NCBI GenBank assembly: GCA_934162285.1
Contig: CAKPHY010000002.1
Location: 19,844-83,843, forward strand
Reading direction: 5' to 3'
Length of the DNA stretch: 64,000 nt
From: an uncultured Bacilli bacterium
GTDB lineage: Bacteria; Bacillota_I; Bacilli_A; RF39; UBA660
This document shows positions 17,091-25,755 of this stretch, in pieces. Every line of letters begins with the position of its first letter. Positions within the stretch are counted from its first letter, which is position 1. The notes beneath the pieces are model-generated. The model ran no database searches. It was not told the origin of the DNA and saw only the letters and a list, made by a program, of their open reading frames with translations. Position numbers and translations under genes: made by a program.

Positions 17091-18827
17091 CTAATCAAAT
17101 TGGCTATTGTAAAGTTTAGAGTAAAGCTGACCATTTTCAAGCAATTCTTTATGTGTACCTCTTTCCACGATCTTACCATCTTTAATTACTAAAATCATAT
17201 TAGCATCTTCAATTGTTGATAAACGATGCGCAATTACAAATGTGGTTCTACCCTTCATTAATTCATGCATACCAGCTTGAATGTACTTTTCTGTTTTAGT
17301 ATCAACATTACTTGTTGCTTCATCCAAAATCAAAATATCAGGATTAGCTAAAATAGCTCTAGCAATTGAAATAAGCTGACGCTCACCTTGAGAAAAATTT
17401 GAACCTTCTTCTAATATCAAAGTATTATAACCATTTGGTAAACGATGAATAAAAGAATGTGCTCCAGCAAGTGTACTAGCTTCAATTATTTCATCCATAG
17501 TAGCATCTTTATTACCATATCTAATATTATCAGCAACCGTACCTTTAAATAAATAGGTATCTTGCAAAACTAAACCAATTTTCTTACGCAAATTTTCCTT
17601 CTTTACATCCCGAATGTCAATGCCATCAATGTAAATGTGCCCTTTATTTATCTCATAAAAACGTGTCAACAAGTTCATAATTGTCGTTTTTCCAGCTCCA
17701 GTTGGACCAACTATCGCAATTGTTTCACCTGGGTTGGCATTTAAGTTTACAGATTTTAGAATTTTCTTACCCTTTACATATGAAAAATCAACATTTTTAA
17801 ACTTTACATAACCTTCAATAGTATCAAAAGGAATTTTTTCCTTTTCGCTAGCAAATTCTGAAGGAATATCCAAAATTTCAAAGACTCTATTAGCACCAGT
17901 TAAAGCCGATTGCAGAGAAGCAAATAAAGAAGCTATTTGATTAATAGGTCTTCTAAACATATTTGAATAACTTAAAAAACTTAAAATAACACCAACGCTA
18001 CATTTACCATTAACAATCATAATTGAACCAACACATATTAATAAAATATGACCTAAATTTCCAATAAAAGCATTAATCGGCATGATTAGATGACCATAAA
18101 TTTGAGCTTTAATTGATGTATCGCGCAATTTATTATTATATTTTTCAAATTCATTTAAAGCTTTTTCTTCTTCAACATAACCTTTAACTACATTAATACC
18201 CGTAAAAGTTTCTTCGCTAAAACTACTTAATACTCCTAAATTTTTTCGTTGTTTCCCATATAAAGCACCTGATTTAATACCAATTTTATAAGCAAAAAAG
18301 AAAAATAAAGGTGTTGTTAAAATCGTAATAATTGCTAAAGTCCAATTAACAAAAAACATAATAATTGTTACCCCAATTATAGTAATTAAACCACTAATAA
18401 TTTGCATTAAAGCATCAGTTAAAGCATCACTTATAACCGTAACATCATTAGTAAATCTACTCATAATGTCACCTTTTTTATTTTGATCAAAGAAAGAAAC
18501 AGGTAACTTTTCTAAATGATTAAATAAACGTTTACGTATTTGATATAAAGTTGATTCTGAAATTTTAGCCATTCCATAATTAGATAACCAATTAAATAAA
18601 GAATTTACAAAATAAATAGCTAACAAAATAAATAATAAAATTTTTAAACCATCTAAATCCATCTTTGCTATATAATCATCAACGGCTTTCCCAGCAAATA
18701 ATGGTCCTATAACTGAAGCTAAAGTAGCTATTATATTTAAAATAATAACTAAAATTATTCTTCCCTTATATAAATCTAAAAACTTCAATAATCTAAATAA
18801 AGTATTTTTTAAATTATTTTTTTTCAT
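17091..18827 (-). CDS. ABC exporter half-transporter, catalytically complete subunit
   Basis: About 578 residues: six membrane helices (residues 1-310) then a nucleotide-binding domain. Walker A is GPTGAGKTT, Walker B ILILDEATSNVD with the catalytic glutamate, and the switch histidine is present (VIAHRLST). The signature motif is unusual, FSQGERQ instead of LSGGQ. The start is set at the ATG 18827 after GGGTGATATTC rather than the upstream GTG. It overlaps the partner gene at 18814 by 14 bases. With that partner it should form a heterodimeric drug/lipid exporter of the LmrCD/BmrCD kind; substrate unknown. Confidence 0.9.
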   Translation of the reverse strand: MKKNNLKNTLFRLLKFLDLYKGRIILVIILNIIATLASVIGPLFAGKAVDDYIAKMDLDGLKILLFILLAIYFVNSLFNWLSNYGMAKISESTLYQIRKRLFNHLEKLPVSFFDQNKKGDIMSRFTNDVTVISDALTDALMQIISGLITIIGVTIIMFFVNWTLAIITILTTPLFFFFAYKIGIKSGALYGKQRKNLGVLSSFSEETFTGINVVKGYVEEEKALNEFEKYNNKLRDTSIKAQIYGHLIMPINAFIGNLGHILLICVGSIMIVNGKCSVGVILSFLSYSNMFRRPINQIASLFASLQSALTGANRVFEILDIPSEFASEKEKIPFDTIEGYVKFKNVDFSYVKGKKILKSVNLNANPGETIAIVGPTGAGKTTIMNLLTRFYEINKGHIYIDGIDIRDVKKENLRKKIGLVLQDTYLFKGTVADNIRYGNKDATMDEIIEASTLAGAHSFIHRLPNGYNTLILEEGSNFSQGERQLISIARAILANPDILILDEATSNVDTKTEKYIQAGMHELMKGRTTFVIAHRLSTIEDANMILVIKDGKIVERGTHKELLENGQLYSKLYNSQFD

Positions 18828-20547
18828 GAATATCACCCTTTAATTGTGAATAATAAATATCTTTATAATAAGTATTACTTTTTAAAAGCTTAGATGGTGT
18901 ATCAAATCCTACTAATTTACCATCATCAATAACCATAACCCGATCAGCTTCTAAAGCTTCAGCAATTTTAGAAGTGATAAAAATCGTAGTACATTTTCGA
19001 TTATTACTCAAAGATTTTCTAATTTCTTTAGCCGTTTCCAAATCAATAGCACTTGTTGCATCATCAAGGATTAAAATTTTAGGTTCAATAAGAACTGATC
19101 TAGCAATTGCAATTCTCTGCTTTTGACCACCACTTAAATTAGCACCCCTTTGCTCCAAGAGATAATCAAAATCTTTAGGTTTTTCCATAATAAAATTAGT
19201 AGCTTGACTAATATCAGCAGCCATTAAAGTATCTTCAAAAGGCGCTTTATCATTTCCATAATTTATGTTATCTTTAATCGATTTTGAAAAAATAAAATTT
19301 TGTTGAAAAGCATTACCAATTGACTTACGAAGATAAGAAACATCTATATCTTTAACATTAACATCATCAATTAAAATTGAACCCTTAGTAACATCATAAA
19401 ATCTTGGGATTAATTTTACTATTGTACTTTTACCACTACCAATTGCTCCAATAATAGCAACTTTCTCAAGAGGATTAATTACAAAACTAATATCAGATAA
19501 AACCTGATCCCCACTTCCACCCTCATAAGAAAACGAAACATCTTTAAATTCAATTTTACCTTTAATATCAAACTTTACACCATCATTTTTAAAATCTTCT
19601 CTAGCATCCATAATTTCAATAATACGATTAGCACTTACTACACTTCTAGATGCCATCATTATTGTCATTGACGCCATTAAAATTGAAGACAAAATATTAG
19701 CAGTATATTGAGTAAAAGCAACAATATCTCCAACTTCTAATTCATTAACAACAACTAAATTACCACCAAACCAAAGAACCAAAATTGTTGCAATATTAAT
19801 AAAAAGCATCATTGTTGGCATTGATATCGTAATTATTTTTTCACCTTTTAAGGTAGTATCCAATAATTTTTTATTAATACGATCAAACTTATTAATTTCT
19901 GTTTCTTCCATTACAAATGATTTAACAACTCGAATTCCACTTACATTTTCACGAACAGAAGAATTCACTTCATCAACACAATCTTGCATTTTATTAAAAT
20001 AAGGAAAAGCTTTTCGCAAAATCAAAAACACTAATATAAAAACAATAGGTATTAAAATAACTAAAATTAAAGTAAGCTTAGGGCTTATAAAAAAAGCCAT
20101 TATTAAACTACCAATAAAAATAACAGGGACCCTAAATAATATTCTAAGCCCCATCATCAATAAACTCCCGATCGTATTAATATCATTAGTTAAAACAGTT
20201 AACAAATGACCAGGTTTGATTTTTTCAAGATTCAAAAAAGACAAATTTGTTATTTTTTTAAAAACATCACTACGTAAATCAGCAGCAACATTTTCACTAG
20301 CTTTACTAGCAAAATAAGAACTACCTAAACCACCTAAAACCCCAACAATTGTAAGCAAAAACATAAATGCAACATTTATAATTATATATTTAATGTTAGC
20401 ATTAGCAACACCAACTTTTATTATATTAGACATAATATTTGGTAAAAATAATTCCATAATAACTTCCAAAATAATTAAAACTGGTGCTAAAATCGCATAC
20501 AATTTATATTTCTTCAAATAATTCAAAATACGCTTTATATTTTTCAT
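18814..20547 (-). CDS. ABC exporter half-transporter, degenerate-site subunit
   Basis: 577 residues with the same six-helix plus NBD layout. Walker A is GAIGSGKST and the signature is a canonical LSGGQKQR, but Walker B reads ILILDDATSAID, with Asp where the catalytic Glu should be, and the switch region reads FITSKIAEA with Ser in place of His. Paired with the 17091 subunit, the canonical LSGGQ here completes the active site of the partner, while the other site is degenerate. It is the first gene of the pair; a compact TATAAT-N6-GGTGGTAGT start precedes the ATG. Confidence 0.9.
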   Translation of the reverse strand: MKNIKRILNYLKKYKLYAILAPVLIILEVIMELFLPNIMSNIIKVGVANANIKYIIINVAFMFLLTIVGVLGGLGSSYFASKASENVAADLRSDVFKKITNLSFLNLEKIKPGHLLTVLTNDINTIGSLLMMGLRILFRVPVIFIGSLIMAFFISPKLTLILVILIPIVFILVFLILRKAFPYFNKMQDCVDEVNSSVRENVSGIRVVKSFVMEETEINKFDRINKKLLDTTLKGEKIITISMPTMMLFINIATILVLWFGGNLVVVNELEVGDIVAFTQYTANILSSILMASMTIMMASRSVVSANRIIEIMDAREDFKNDGVKFDIKGKIEFKDVSFSYEGGSGDQVLSDISFVINPLEKVAIIGAIGSGKSTIVKLIPRFYDVTKGSILIDDVNVKDIDVSYLRKSIGNAFQQNFIFSKSIKDNINYGNDKAPFEDTLMAADISQATNFIMEKPKDFDYLLEQRGANLSGGQKQRIAIARSVLIEPKILILDDATSAIDLETAKEIRKSLSNNRKCTTIFITSKIAEALEADRVMVIDDGKLVGFDTPSKLLKSNTYYKDIYYSQLKGDIHEKK

Positions 20548-20568
20548 ACTACCACCAATTATATTATA
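20548..20568 (-). promoter_or_regulatory. Compact promoter/RBS of the ABC exporter operon
   Basis: TATAAT at 20568-20563 (minus strand), six bases, then GGTGGTAGT and the ATG at 20547. Confidence 0.55.
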
Positions 20569-20611
20569 TCATTTAAATTTCATTTTTAAATTGAAAATAG
20601 GTTTTTTATTC

Positions 20612-20640
20612 ACACTTATTTCACCAGTTAGAATATGCTA
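20612..20640 (+). promoter_or_regulatory. Possible sigma-K-type promoter of the coat-like gene
   Basis: AATATGCTA at 20632-20640 differs by one base from the CATANNNTA -10 consensus of sigma-K, with AC dinucleotides 16-18 bases upstream as in the -35. A late mother-cell promoter would fit a coat protein. Evidence is sequence match only. Confidence 0.3.
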
Positions 20641-20668
20641 ATAATGAAATAAAGAAGGGGTGGATTAT

Positions 20669-21088
20669 ATGTGCAATAATAATAAAGATAATGAATGTAA
20701 ATGCATCAATGAAATCTTAACAGTTATCTGCATATTACAACAAAATGCCAACTGTTCTGATACTTGTTTAGATACATGTGATAAAGGATTTTTAGGATGC
20801 CAAGTAACTAACGTTAATTGCAATACAAGACCAGTAATGCTATATACATGCTGTGGTAATGGCGTTGCTTGGAGTATGCCTATAAGTAAAGATCCTGCAG
20901 TTACAACTACATCAAATGTCTTTAGAGTTGAAAAAATAGATGGCTGCTGTTGTACATTCAGAGTACTAGCACCAAACACTGATGAAACTGACGTAAATCC
21001 TTATATTGCAACAAATAGTTTCTTTACAATGAATTTAAATTGCATTTGCTCACTAAGATGTTTAAACGATACATTCGTATGCATTTAA
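20669..21088 (+). CDS. Cysteine-rich spore coat/exosporium protein (CotY/CotZ-like)
   Basis: 139 residues with 19 or so cysteines, starting at the ATG 20669 after GAAGGGGTGG. The N-terminal block CKCINEILTVICILQQNA...CSDTCLDTCDKGFLG follows the CotY/CotZ plan, in which 'C.C..V...I...Q.......C..(S/T)C' is followed by the structural domain. The C-terminal half has TRPVMLYTCCGNGVAW, FRVEKIDGCCCTFRVL and DTFVCI, matching the later CotZ cysteines. Such proteins crosslink into the crust or exosporium. It is a single gene facing away from the ABC exporter, with its own terminator. Confidence 0.75.
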   Translation: MCNNNKDNECKCINEILTVICILQQNANCSDTCLDTCDKGFLGCQVTNVNCNTRPVMLYTCCGNGVAWSMPISKDPAVTTTSNVFRVEKIDGCCCTFRVLAPNTDETDVNPYIATNSFFTMNLNCICSLRCLNDTFVCI

Positions 21089-21089
21089 A

Positions 21090-21111
21090 AAAAATATCTC
21101 TAAGAGATATT
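21090..21111 (+). terminator. First of two hairpins after the coat-like gene
   Basis: ATATCTC-TAA-GAGATAT immediately after the stop codon, without a long T run; probably stabilises the mRNA end ahead of the true terminator. Confidence 0.4.
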
Positions 21112-21113
21112 CT

Positions 21114-21143
21114 GACTATTGACATTTTTGTCAATAGTTTTTT
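21114..21143. terminator. Bidirectional terminator between the coat-like and DUF4116 genes
   Basis: ACTATTGACA-TTTT-TGTCAATAGT followed by six T on the plus strand, with A residues on the other side serving the minus-strand gene, whose last codons overlap it. Confidence 0.8.
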
Positions 21144-22647
21144 AATGTTTAACTTTTTCATCCTTAAGAAACAAAGATTTATCCGAAAGAAGTTCAATTA
21201 TAAATTCTTCATCATTTTTTAGTTCATTACCAACATATTGTAAGGCAGAAATATTCTGTTTTAATGCCACTAAAACAATTTCTTTATCATTTTTAAATTT
21301 TTCAAACACATATTTTAAAGCTAAACCATTTTGCTTTACCACTTCTAATATAAATTCTTTATCATCCTTAAATTTTTCACTTACACATCGTAAGGCATCA
21401 GCTTTATGCTTAACTAAATCAATTATAAATTTTCTATCACTTCTTAGATCTTCACTTGCATATTGTAAAGAAAATTCATTACGTTCAACAGCATCTAATA
21501 AAAGTGCTCGATCAGTAATAACTAAACCCGATTTTATTCTTTCAAGTTTTTCATAATTTTGCCAACGAAATTGTTCATTTTTATCAAATAAAAAAACGAA
21601 TCTCATCTCTTCTAATGTTAATTTTTCTTTTCTTTTAGTTTTTTGCAAAAGTCTAGTAAGCTCTCTTGAATCTAAGCTTAATTTTATCCAATATTTTCTA
21701 GTTTCATTATCAACATCAAATTCATTTAATTTATCTACCAATATTAATTCAAAACCATCTTCTAAATTTTGATTAGGTCCAATTCCTCTTATTTCACTAA
21801 ATTCATTTTTATGCTTCATTTTAATAGCTATTCGAGGATTTGTATAATCTCCATTCTCATCTATTGTATAGTAAACATAAAAGTCTCCTCCAGGACAATA
21901 TGCTGAACCACATATTTGCTCTTTAGCCATCTCATATTCATTAGTACACCATCCAGTATTTTTACCTTGAAGTGAATCACATAATTTTATAGCATCTTCT
22001 AAAGAACCCTCATTATATTTAACCCATATACCATTAGAATAATCTTGAACTGCTAATTTATTTTTTAAAGTTTCTTGATAAATTCTATAATATAATTTAT
22101 CAAATCTTCCAGCTTCTATATCTGCACTTTTTTCTTTTCCCTCAAAATGTTTTAAAGCTATATCGTATATTTTAGAAACAATTTCAGGATTACATTCAAT
22201 AAATGGTTCCAAAGAATTAGGTGTTCTTCTTTCAAAAGTATCTGTTGATTCATGATACTTTCCAATTCTAAAAATTTTTTTAAAGCACCAATACTTAAAC
22301 CACATAGGATATGATGCTCCCACTAAATAATCTATCCAAGCATCTAATGAATCTCTTTGCATTTGTAACTTTTCATCTAGATTTTTAATATTTTGAGAAT
22401 GAATATTTTCTTTTTTGGCACAATATTTTTCATGATATAGCATTTTTAAATATTTCATTTTATTATCACTACTTAAAGCTACTTCATTTAATCTTTCTTG
22501 AATAGCCAAATATCTTCTTAAAGCTTCTTCTATTCTTAAATTTTTACCATTTGGCTTTTTACTATATTTAATAATATTCTGTGAATGATTTAATTCTTCC
22601 TTAAATATTTTTAACAAAAAGGCCTCCTTACTATAATCATTTTTCAT
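21142..22647 (-). CDS. DUF4116-repeat protein with an N-terminal PcfJ-like region
   Basis: 501 residues. The last 110 residues hold three to four DUF4116-type repeats of about 25 residues ('alQyas..lk.DkeFi...vk.n'). The middle contains NGIWVKYNEG, CDSLQGKNTGWCTNEYEMAKEQI and DFYVYYTIDENGDYTNPRIAI, which resembles the 'GWCT...F..' core of PcfJ-like proteins of mobile elements. The start is the ATG at 22647 behind AGGTGG, preceded by an extended -10 (TATGGTACTAT). No function is known. A single gene; the repeats suggest an accessory or effector-like protein. Confidence 0.65.
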   Translation of the reverse strand: MKNDYSKEAFLLKIFKEELNHSQNIIKYSKKPNGKNLRIEEALRRYLAIQERLNEVALSSDNKMKYLKMLYHEKYCAKKENIHSQNIKNLDEKLQMQRDSLDAWIDYLVGASYPMWFKYWCFKKIFRIGKYHESTDTFERRTPNSLEPFIECNPEIVSKIYDIALKHFEGKEKSADIEAGRFDKLYYRIYQETLKNKLAVQDYSNGIWVKYNEGSLEDAIKLCDSLQGKNTGWCTNEYEMAKEQICGSAYCPGGDFYVYYTIDENGDYTNPRIAIKMKHKNEFSEIRGIGPNQNLEDGFELILVDKLNEFDVDNETRKYWIKLSLDSRELTRLLQKTKRKEKLTLEEMRFVFLFDKNEQFRWQNYEKLERIKSGLVITDRALLLDAVERNEFSLQYASEDLRSDRKFIIDLVKHKADALRCVSEKFKDDKEFILEVVKQNGLALKYVFEKFKNDKEIVLVALKQNISALQYVGNELKNDEEFIIELLSDKSLFLKDEKVKH

Positions 22648-22699
22648 ATTTACCACCTATTATAATAGTACCATAAAACATTAAAAAGAAAAATGCATA

Positions 22700-22735
22700 T
22701 AAAAACTATTAATGAAATTAATCATTAATAGTTTA
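22700..22735 (-). terminator. Intrinsic terminator of the cyclophilin gene
   Basis: AAACTATTAATGA and TTCATTAATAGTTT arms around a short loop, followed by T residues on the minus strand; the stop codon TAA begins the structure. Confidence 0.75.
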
Positions 22736-23362
22736 ATTATTTTTAGGAGCATCAATTACTCTTATACTAGTAATAATAGGTTGATTTTCCTTTAAAACAG
22801 TACCATTATTATCTTCAACCTTAACCTCAACTAACTTATCAATAACTTCAATCCCACTTATAACATGACCAAAAGCTGCATATTGTCCATCTAATTCTGG
22901 AGAATCTTTGTGCATAATAAAGAATTGTGAAGAAGCACTATTATAGGAAATATTAGAACGAGCCATTGAAATAACTCCACGTTTATGAGAGATAGAATTT
23001 TTAACACCATTATTTAAAAACTCACCCTTAATAGTAGTATCAGAACTTCCCATACCCGTTCCTTCAGGATCGCCACCTTGAACCATAAAATTCTTTATAA
23101 TACGATGAAAAGTTAAACCATCATAAAATTTCTTGTTAACCAAATCAATAAAATTAGTTACAGTAATTGGAGCTATATCGGCGTCAAGTTCTAAATCAAT
23201 AACTCCATAATCTTTAATATCCATCTCAACATAATATTTACCAGATAAATATTCTGTTTTAACATCAGTATCATTTTTATCATCTTCTAAATTAGAATTA
23301 GAAGCACAACCAAATAATGATACAGAAATAAATAATAATAGTAATAATCTTTTTAGTTTCAT
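22733..23362 (-). CDS. Cyclophilin-type peptidyl-prolyl isomerase, lipoprotein
   Basis: 209 residues. A lipoprotein signal with lipobox LFGC (Cys19) anchors a cyclophilin domain from about residue 40. The motifs FHRIIKNFMVQGGDPEGTGMG, the SQFFIM strand and LDGQYAAFGHVISG are present, including the catalytic Arg and the Phe/Gln residues of the active site. It should act as an extracytoplasmic folding catalyst. Upstream is an extended -10 ATGCTATAAT, then TTAGGAGGGATTGT and the ATG. Confidence 0.92.
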   Translation of the reverse strand: MKLKRLLLLLFISVSLFGCASNSNLEDDKNDTDVKTEYLSGKYYVEMDIKDYGVIDLELDADIAPITVTNFIDLVNKKFYDGLTFHRIIKNFMVQGGDPEGTGMGSSDTTIKGEFLNNGVKNSISHKRGVISMARSNISYNSASSQFFIMHKDSPELDGQYAAFGHVISGIEVIDKLVEVKVEDNNGTVLKENQPIITSIRVIDAPKNN

Positions 23363-23398
23363 ACAATCCCTCCTAAAAATATTATAGCATAAATTATT

Positions 23399-25399
23399 TT
23401 ATTTTTTTAAAATTCTTAAAGTATTTAAAATAGCAATTAAAGTTACACCAGTATCTGCAAATACTGCAAACCACATCGTTGTAATACCAAATAAATTTAA
23501 AATCAAAATCACTATTTTAATTAATAAAGCAAAAATTAAATTTTGTTTTATAATTTTTTTAGTAAATTTACTTAAATTAATAGCTTCAACAATTTTATTT
23601 AATTTATCCGTCATTATAACAATATCTGATGCTTCAATCGCAATACTTTGACCAATACTTCCCATGGAAATTCCAACATCAGCTAATTTTAATACAGGTG
23701 CATCATTTATCCCATCACCGACAAAAGCAACTATACCCTTTTTCTTTAATTTTTCTAATTCTTTATATTTATCAGTTGGTAATAATTCAGCTTTATATTT
23801 AATATTTAATTCTGAAGCAATATGCTTAGCAACGTCACTCTTATCACCCGTAAACATAATAGTTTCAATATTCATATCATTTAATTCTTCTATTGTTGAT
23901 AATGCTTCATCTTTTAAACCATCATCAATAATAATTGAAGCAATATGTTTACCATCAATATTTAAATGAATTGAAGAGTCATATTCACAAGCACACAAAT
24001 TTTTATTACCGATTGCAAGCTCATGATCTTTAATTTTAAACTTAATACCAAGACCACTTATCTCTTCAAAATCTTTAACATCATTATTATCAAAATCTTT
24101 ATTCAAATTCAAAATTGATTTAGCAATAGGATGATTAGAAAAAGATTCACCCTTACATAAATAATCAATTACTTCTTCTTTAGTATAATTTTTATCAATT
24201 ACTCCAATATCTTTTACCTTAAAAGTACCAGTAGTCAAAGTACCTGTTTTATCAAAAACAATCTTATCAACATTACTTAATAAATCTAAATAATTACTAC
24301 CTTTTATTAAAATACCTTTATGTGAAGCAGCACCTATAGCACTAAAATAAGAAAGTGGAACAGAAATAGCTATTGCACAAGGACAAGAAATAACTAAAAA
24401 TGTTAAACCACGATAAACAGCTTCTTTAAAAGAAAAACCAAAAATAGGAAAAATCAAAATTACTAAAATTGCTAAAATTAACACAACAGGAGTATAAATT
24501 TTACTCAAGCGTGCAACTAATGTTTCTGTTTTAGCTTTTTGATCAGTAGCATTAGTAACTAAATCTAAAATACGTGAAACAGTTGAATCACTATAAGTTG
24601 AAGTAGCACGCATTTTAATAATTTTTTTACTATTGATCATTCCTGATAATATTTGATCATCGACACCTAAAGATCGTGCTTCACTTTCACCTGTTAATAC
24701 ACTAGTATCAAAATCACTATTACCTGAAATAATAACACCATCAACTGGAACTTTTTCACCTTTTTTTACAACTAATATATCATTTATTTTTATTTCTTCT
24801 AAATCGACTTCTTTTACAACATTTCCAACTTCTAAATTAGCTTTTGAAGCCTTAATACTTAATATATTACTTATTTCTTTACGTGATTTATTTAAAGCTT
24901 TTTCTTCTAATATTTTTCCCAAAATATATAAAGCTACAACCATAATACCTTCACTTTTTTGGTTAATTAAATAAGCACCAATAGCTGAAATAGTAATAAG
25001 CATATTTTCATTAATAGATTTATTTCTAATCAAAACTTTTAAAGCATTTATCATTGGACGATAAACAAGTAATAAATAAGAAACAATTATTAAAGTTTCT
25101 TTTAAATAAACATTTTTAATAACTAAACTTAATAAATAAATAATTATTGCACTTATAAATACAAGAAAATTATATTCACGTTTTTCTTCTACTTCTTTAG
25201 TTACAGTACAATCAGGTTCTACCTTTTTTACCAATTCATTTATTTCTTTTAAACCAATAACATCACTTTCAAAACTTATTTTTTTAGTATTAAAATTAAC
25301 AATAACATTTTTTAAATATTTATTTTTATTTAAACTCTCTTCAACTTCACGAGCACAATTAGCACAATCTAAATTATTAATATTATATTTTTGTCTCAT
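23399..25399 (-). CDS. Heavy-metal P1B-type ATPase (Zn/Cd-exporter type)
   Basis: 666 residues. An N-terminal heavy-metal-associated domain has DCANC (Cys12, Cys15). Membrane helices flank SCPCAIAIS, the intramembrane CPC metal site; the phosphorylation motif is DKTGTLTTG and the hinge GDGINDAP. The final helix carries ADTGVTLIAILNTLRIL, whose Asp and NxLR(L/I) pattern fits subgroup P1B-2 (ZntA/CadA; Zn2+, Cd2+, Pb2+). It overlaps csoR by four bases and so is co-expressed with it. The Cu-type regulator upstream makes the metal uncertain. Confidence 0.88.
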   Translation of the reverse strand: MRQKYNINNLDCANCAREVEESLNKNKYLKNVIVNFNTKKISFESDVIGLKEINELVKKVEPDCTVTKEVEEKREYNFLVFISAIIIYLLSLVIKNVYLKETLIIVSYLLLVYRPMINALKVLIRNKSINENMLITISAIGAYLINQKSEGIMVVALYILGKILEEKALNKSRKEISNILSIKASKANLEVGNVVKEVDLEEIKINDILVVKKGEKVPVDGVIISGNSDFDTSVLTGESEARSLGVDDQILSGMINSKKIIKMRATSTYSDSTVSRILDLVTNATDQKAKTETLVARLSKIYTPVVLILAILVILIFPIFGFSFKEAVYRGLTFLVISCPCAIAISVPLSYFSAIGAASHKGILIKGSNYLDLLSNVDKIVFDKTGTLTTGTFKVKDIGVIDKNYTKEEVIDYLCKGESFSNHPIAKSILNLNKDFDNNDVKDFEEISGLGIKFKIKDHELAIGNKNLCACEYDSSIHLNIDGKHIASIIIDDGLKDEALSTIEELNDMNIETIMFTGDKSDVAKHIASELNIKYKAELLPTDKYKELEKLKKKGIVAFVGDGINDAPVLKLADVGISMGSIGQSIAIEASDIVIMTDKLNKIVEAINLSKFTKKIIKQNLIFALLIKIVILILNLFGITTMWFAVFADTGVTLIAILNTLRILKK

Positions 25400-25662
25400 A
25401 TCTTCTTAATCAAATCTATTACTTCACTAATAGATTCATCCTTTCCATTCAATATTTCATCTTTCATACAAGTTTCCATATGATTTCTAAGAAGTTCTTG
25501 ACTCAAACTCTTTAAAGCATTATTAGCAGCCGCAATTTGAATAAGAATGTCTTCACATTTTCTTTCGTCATCGATCATTTTACCAATACCATTAATCTGA
25601 CCATTAATGCGATTTAGACGCTTCTTTAAACTACCACGAACCTCTGAACTAATTTTAATCAC
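25396..25662 (-). CDS. csoR: CsoR/FrmR-family metal-sensing repressor
   Basis: 88 residues of the DUF156 four-helix family. The ligand set is Cys36, His61 and Cys65 (RKCEDIL and RNHMETC), the C-H-C pattern of Cu(I)-sensing CsoR. Translation starts at a GTG at 25662 right after a G-rich segment (GGGGAGGGG) that serves as ribosome-binding site and probably also as operator. The ATPase gene follows with a four-base overlap. The usual model is derepression on metal binding. Confidence 0.88.
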   Translation of the reverse strand: MIKISSEVRGSLKKRLNRINGQINGIGKMIDDERKCEDILIQIAAANNALKSLSQELLRNHMETCMKDEILNGKDESISEVIDLIKKI

Positions 25663-25663
25663 A

Positions 25664-25684
25664 TATACCCCTCCCCGTATATAA
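25664..25684 (-). promoter_or_regulatory. Candidate CsoR operator overlapping the ribosome-binding site
   Basis: An imperfect inverted repeat TATAC-N9-GTATA with a G-tract centre (ATACGGGGAGGGGTAT on the minus strand), similar to the G-tract operators of the CsoR/FrmR family, directly before the GTG start. Repressor binding here would block csoR and the ATPase gene. Confidence 0.5.
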
Positions 25685-25711
25685 TTATATGATACTAATA
25701 AAAATTTGTAA

Positions 25712-25741
25712 ACAAAAAAGAAGAAAAGTTATTTTCTTCTA
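25712..25741 (-). terminator. Intrinsic terminator of the SDR gene
   Basis: GAAGAAAA-TAAC-TTTTCTTC followed by six T on the minus strand. Confidence 0.8.
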
Positions 25742-25755
25742 CAAAATGTTAATGA

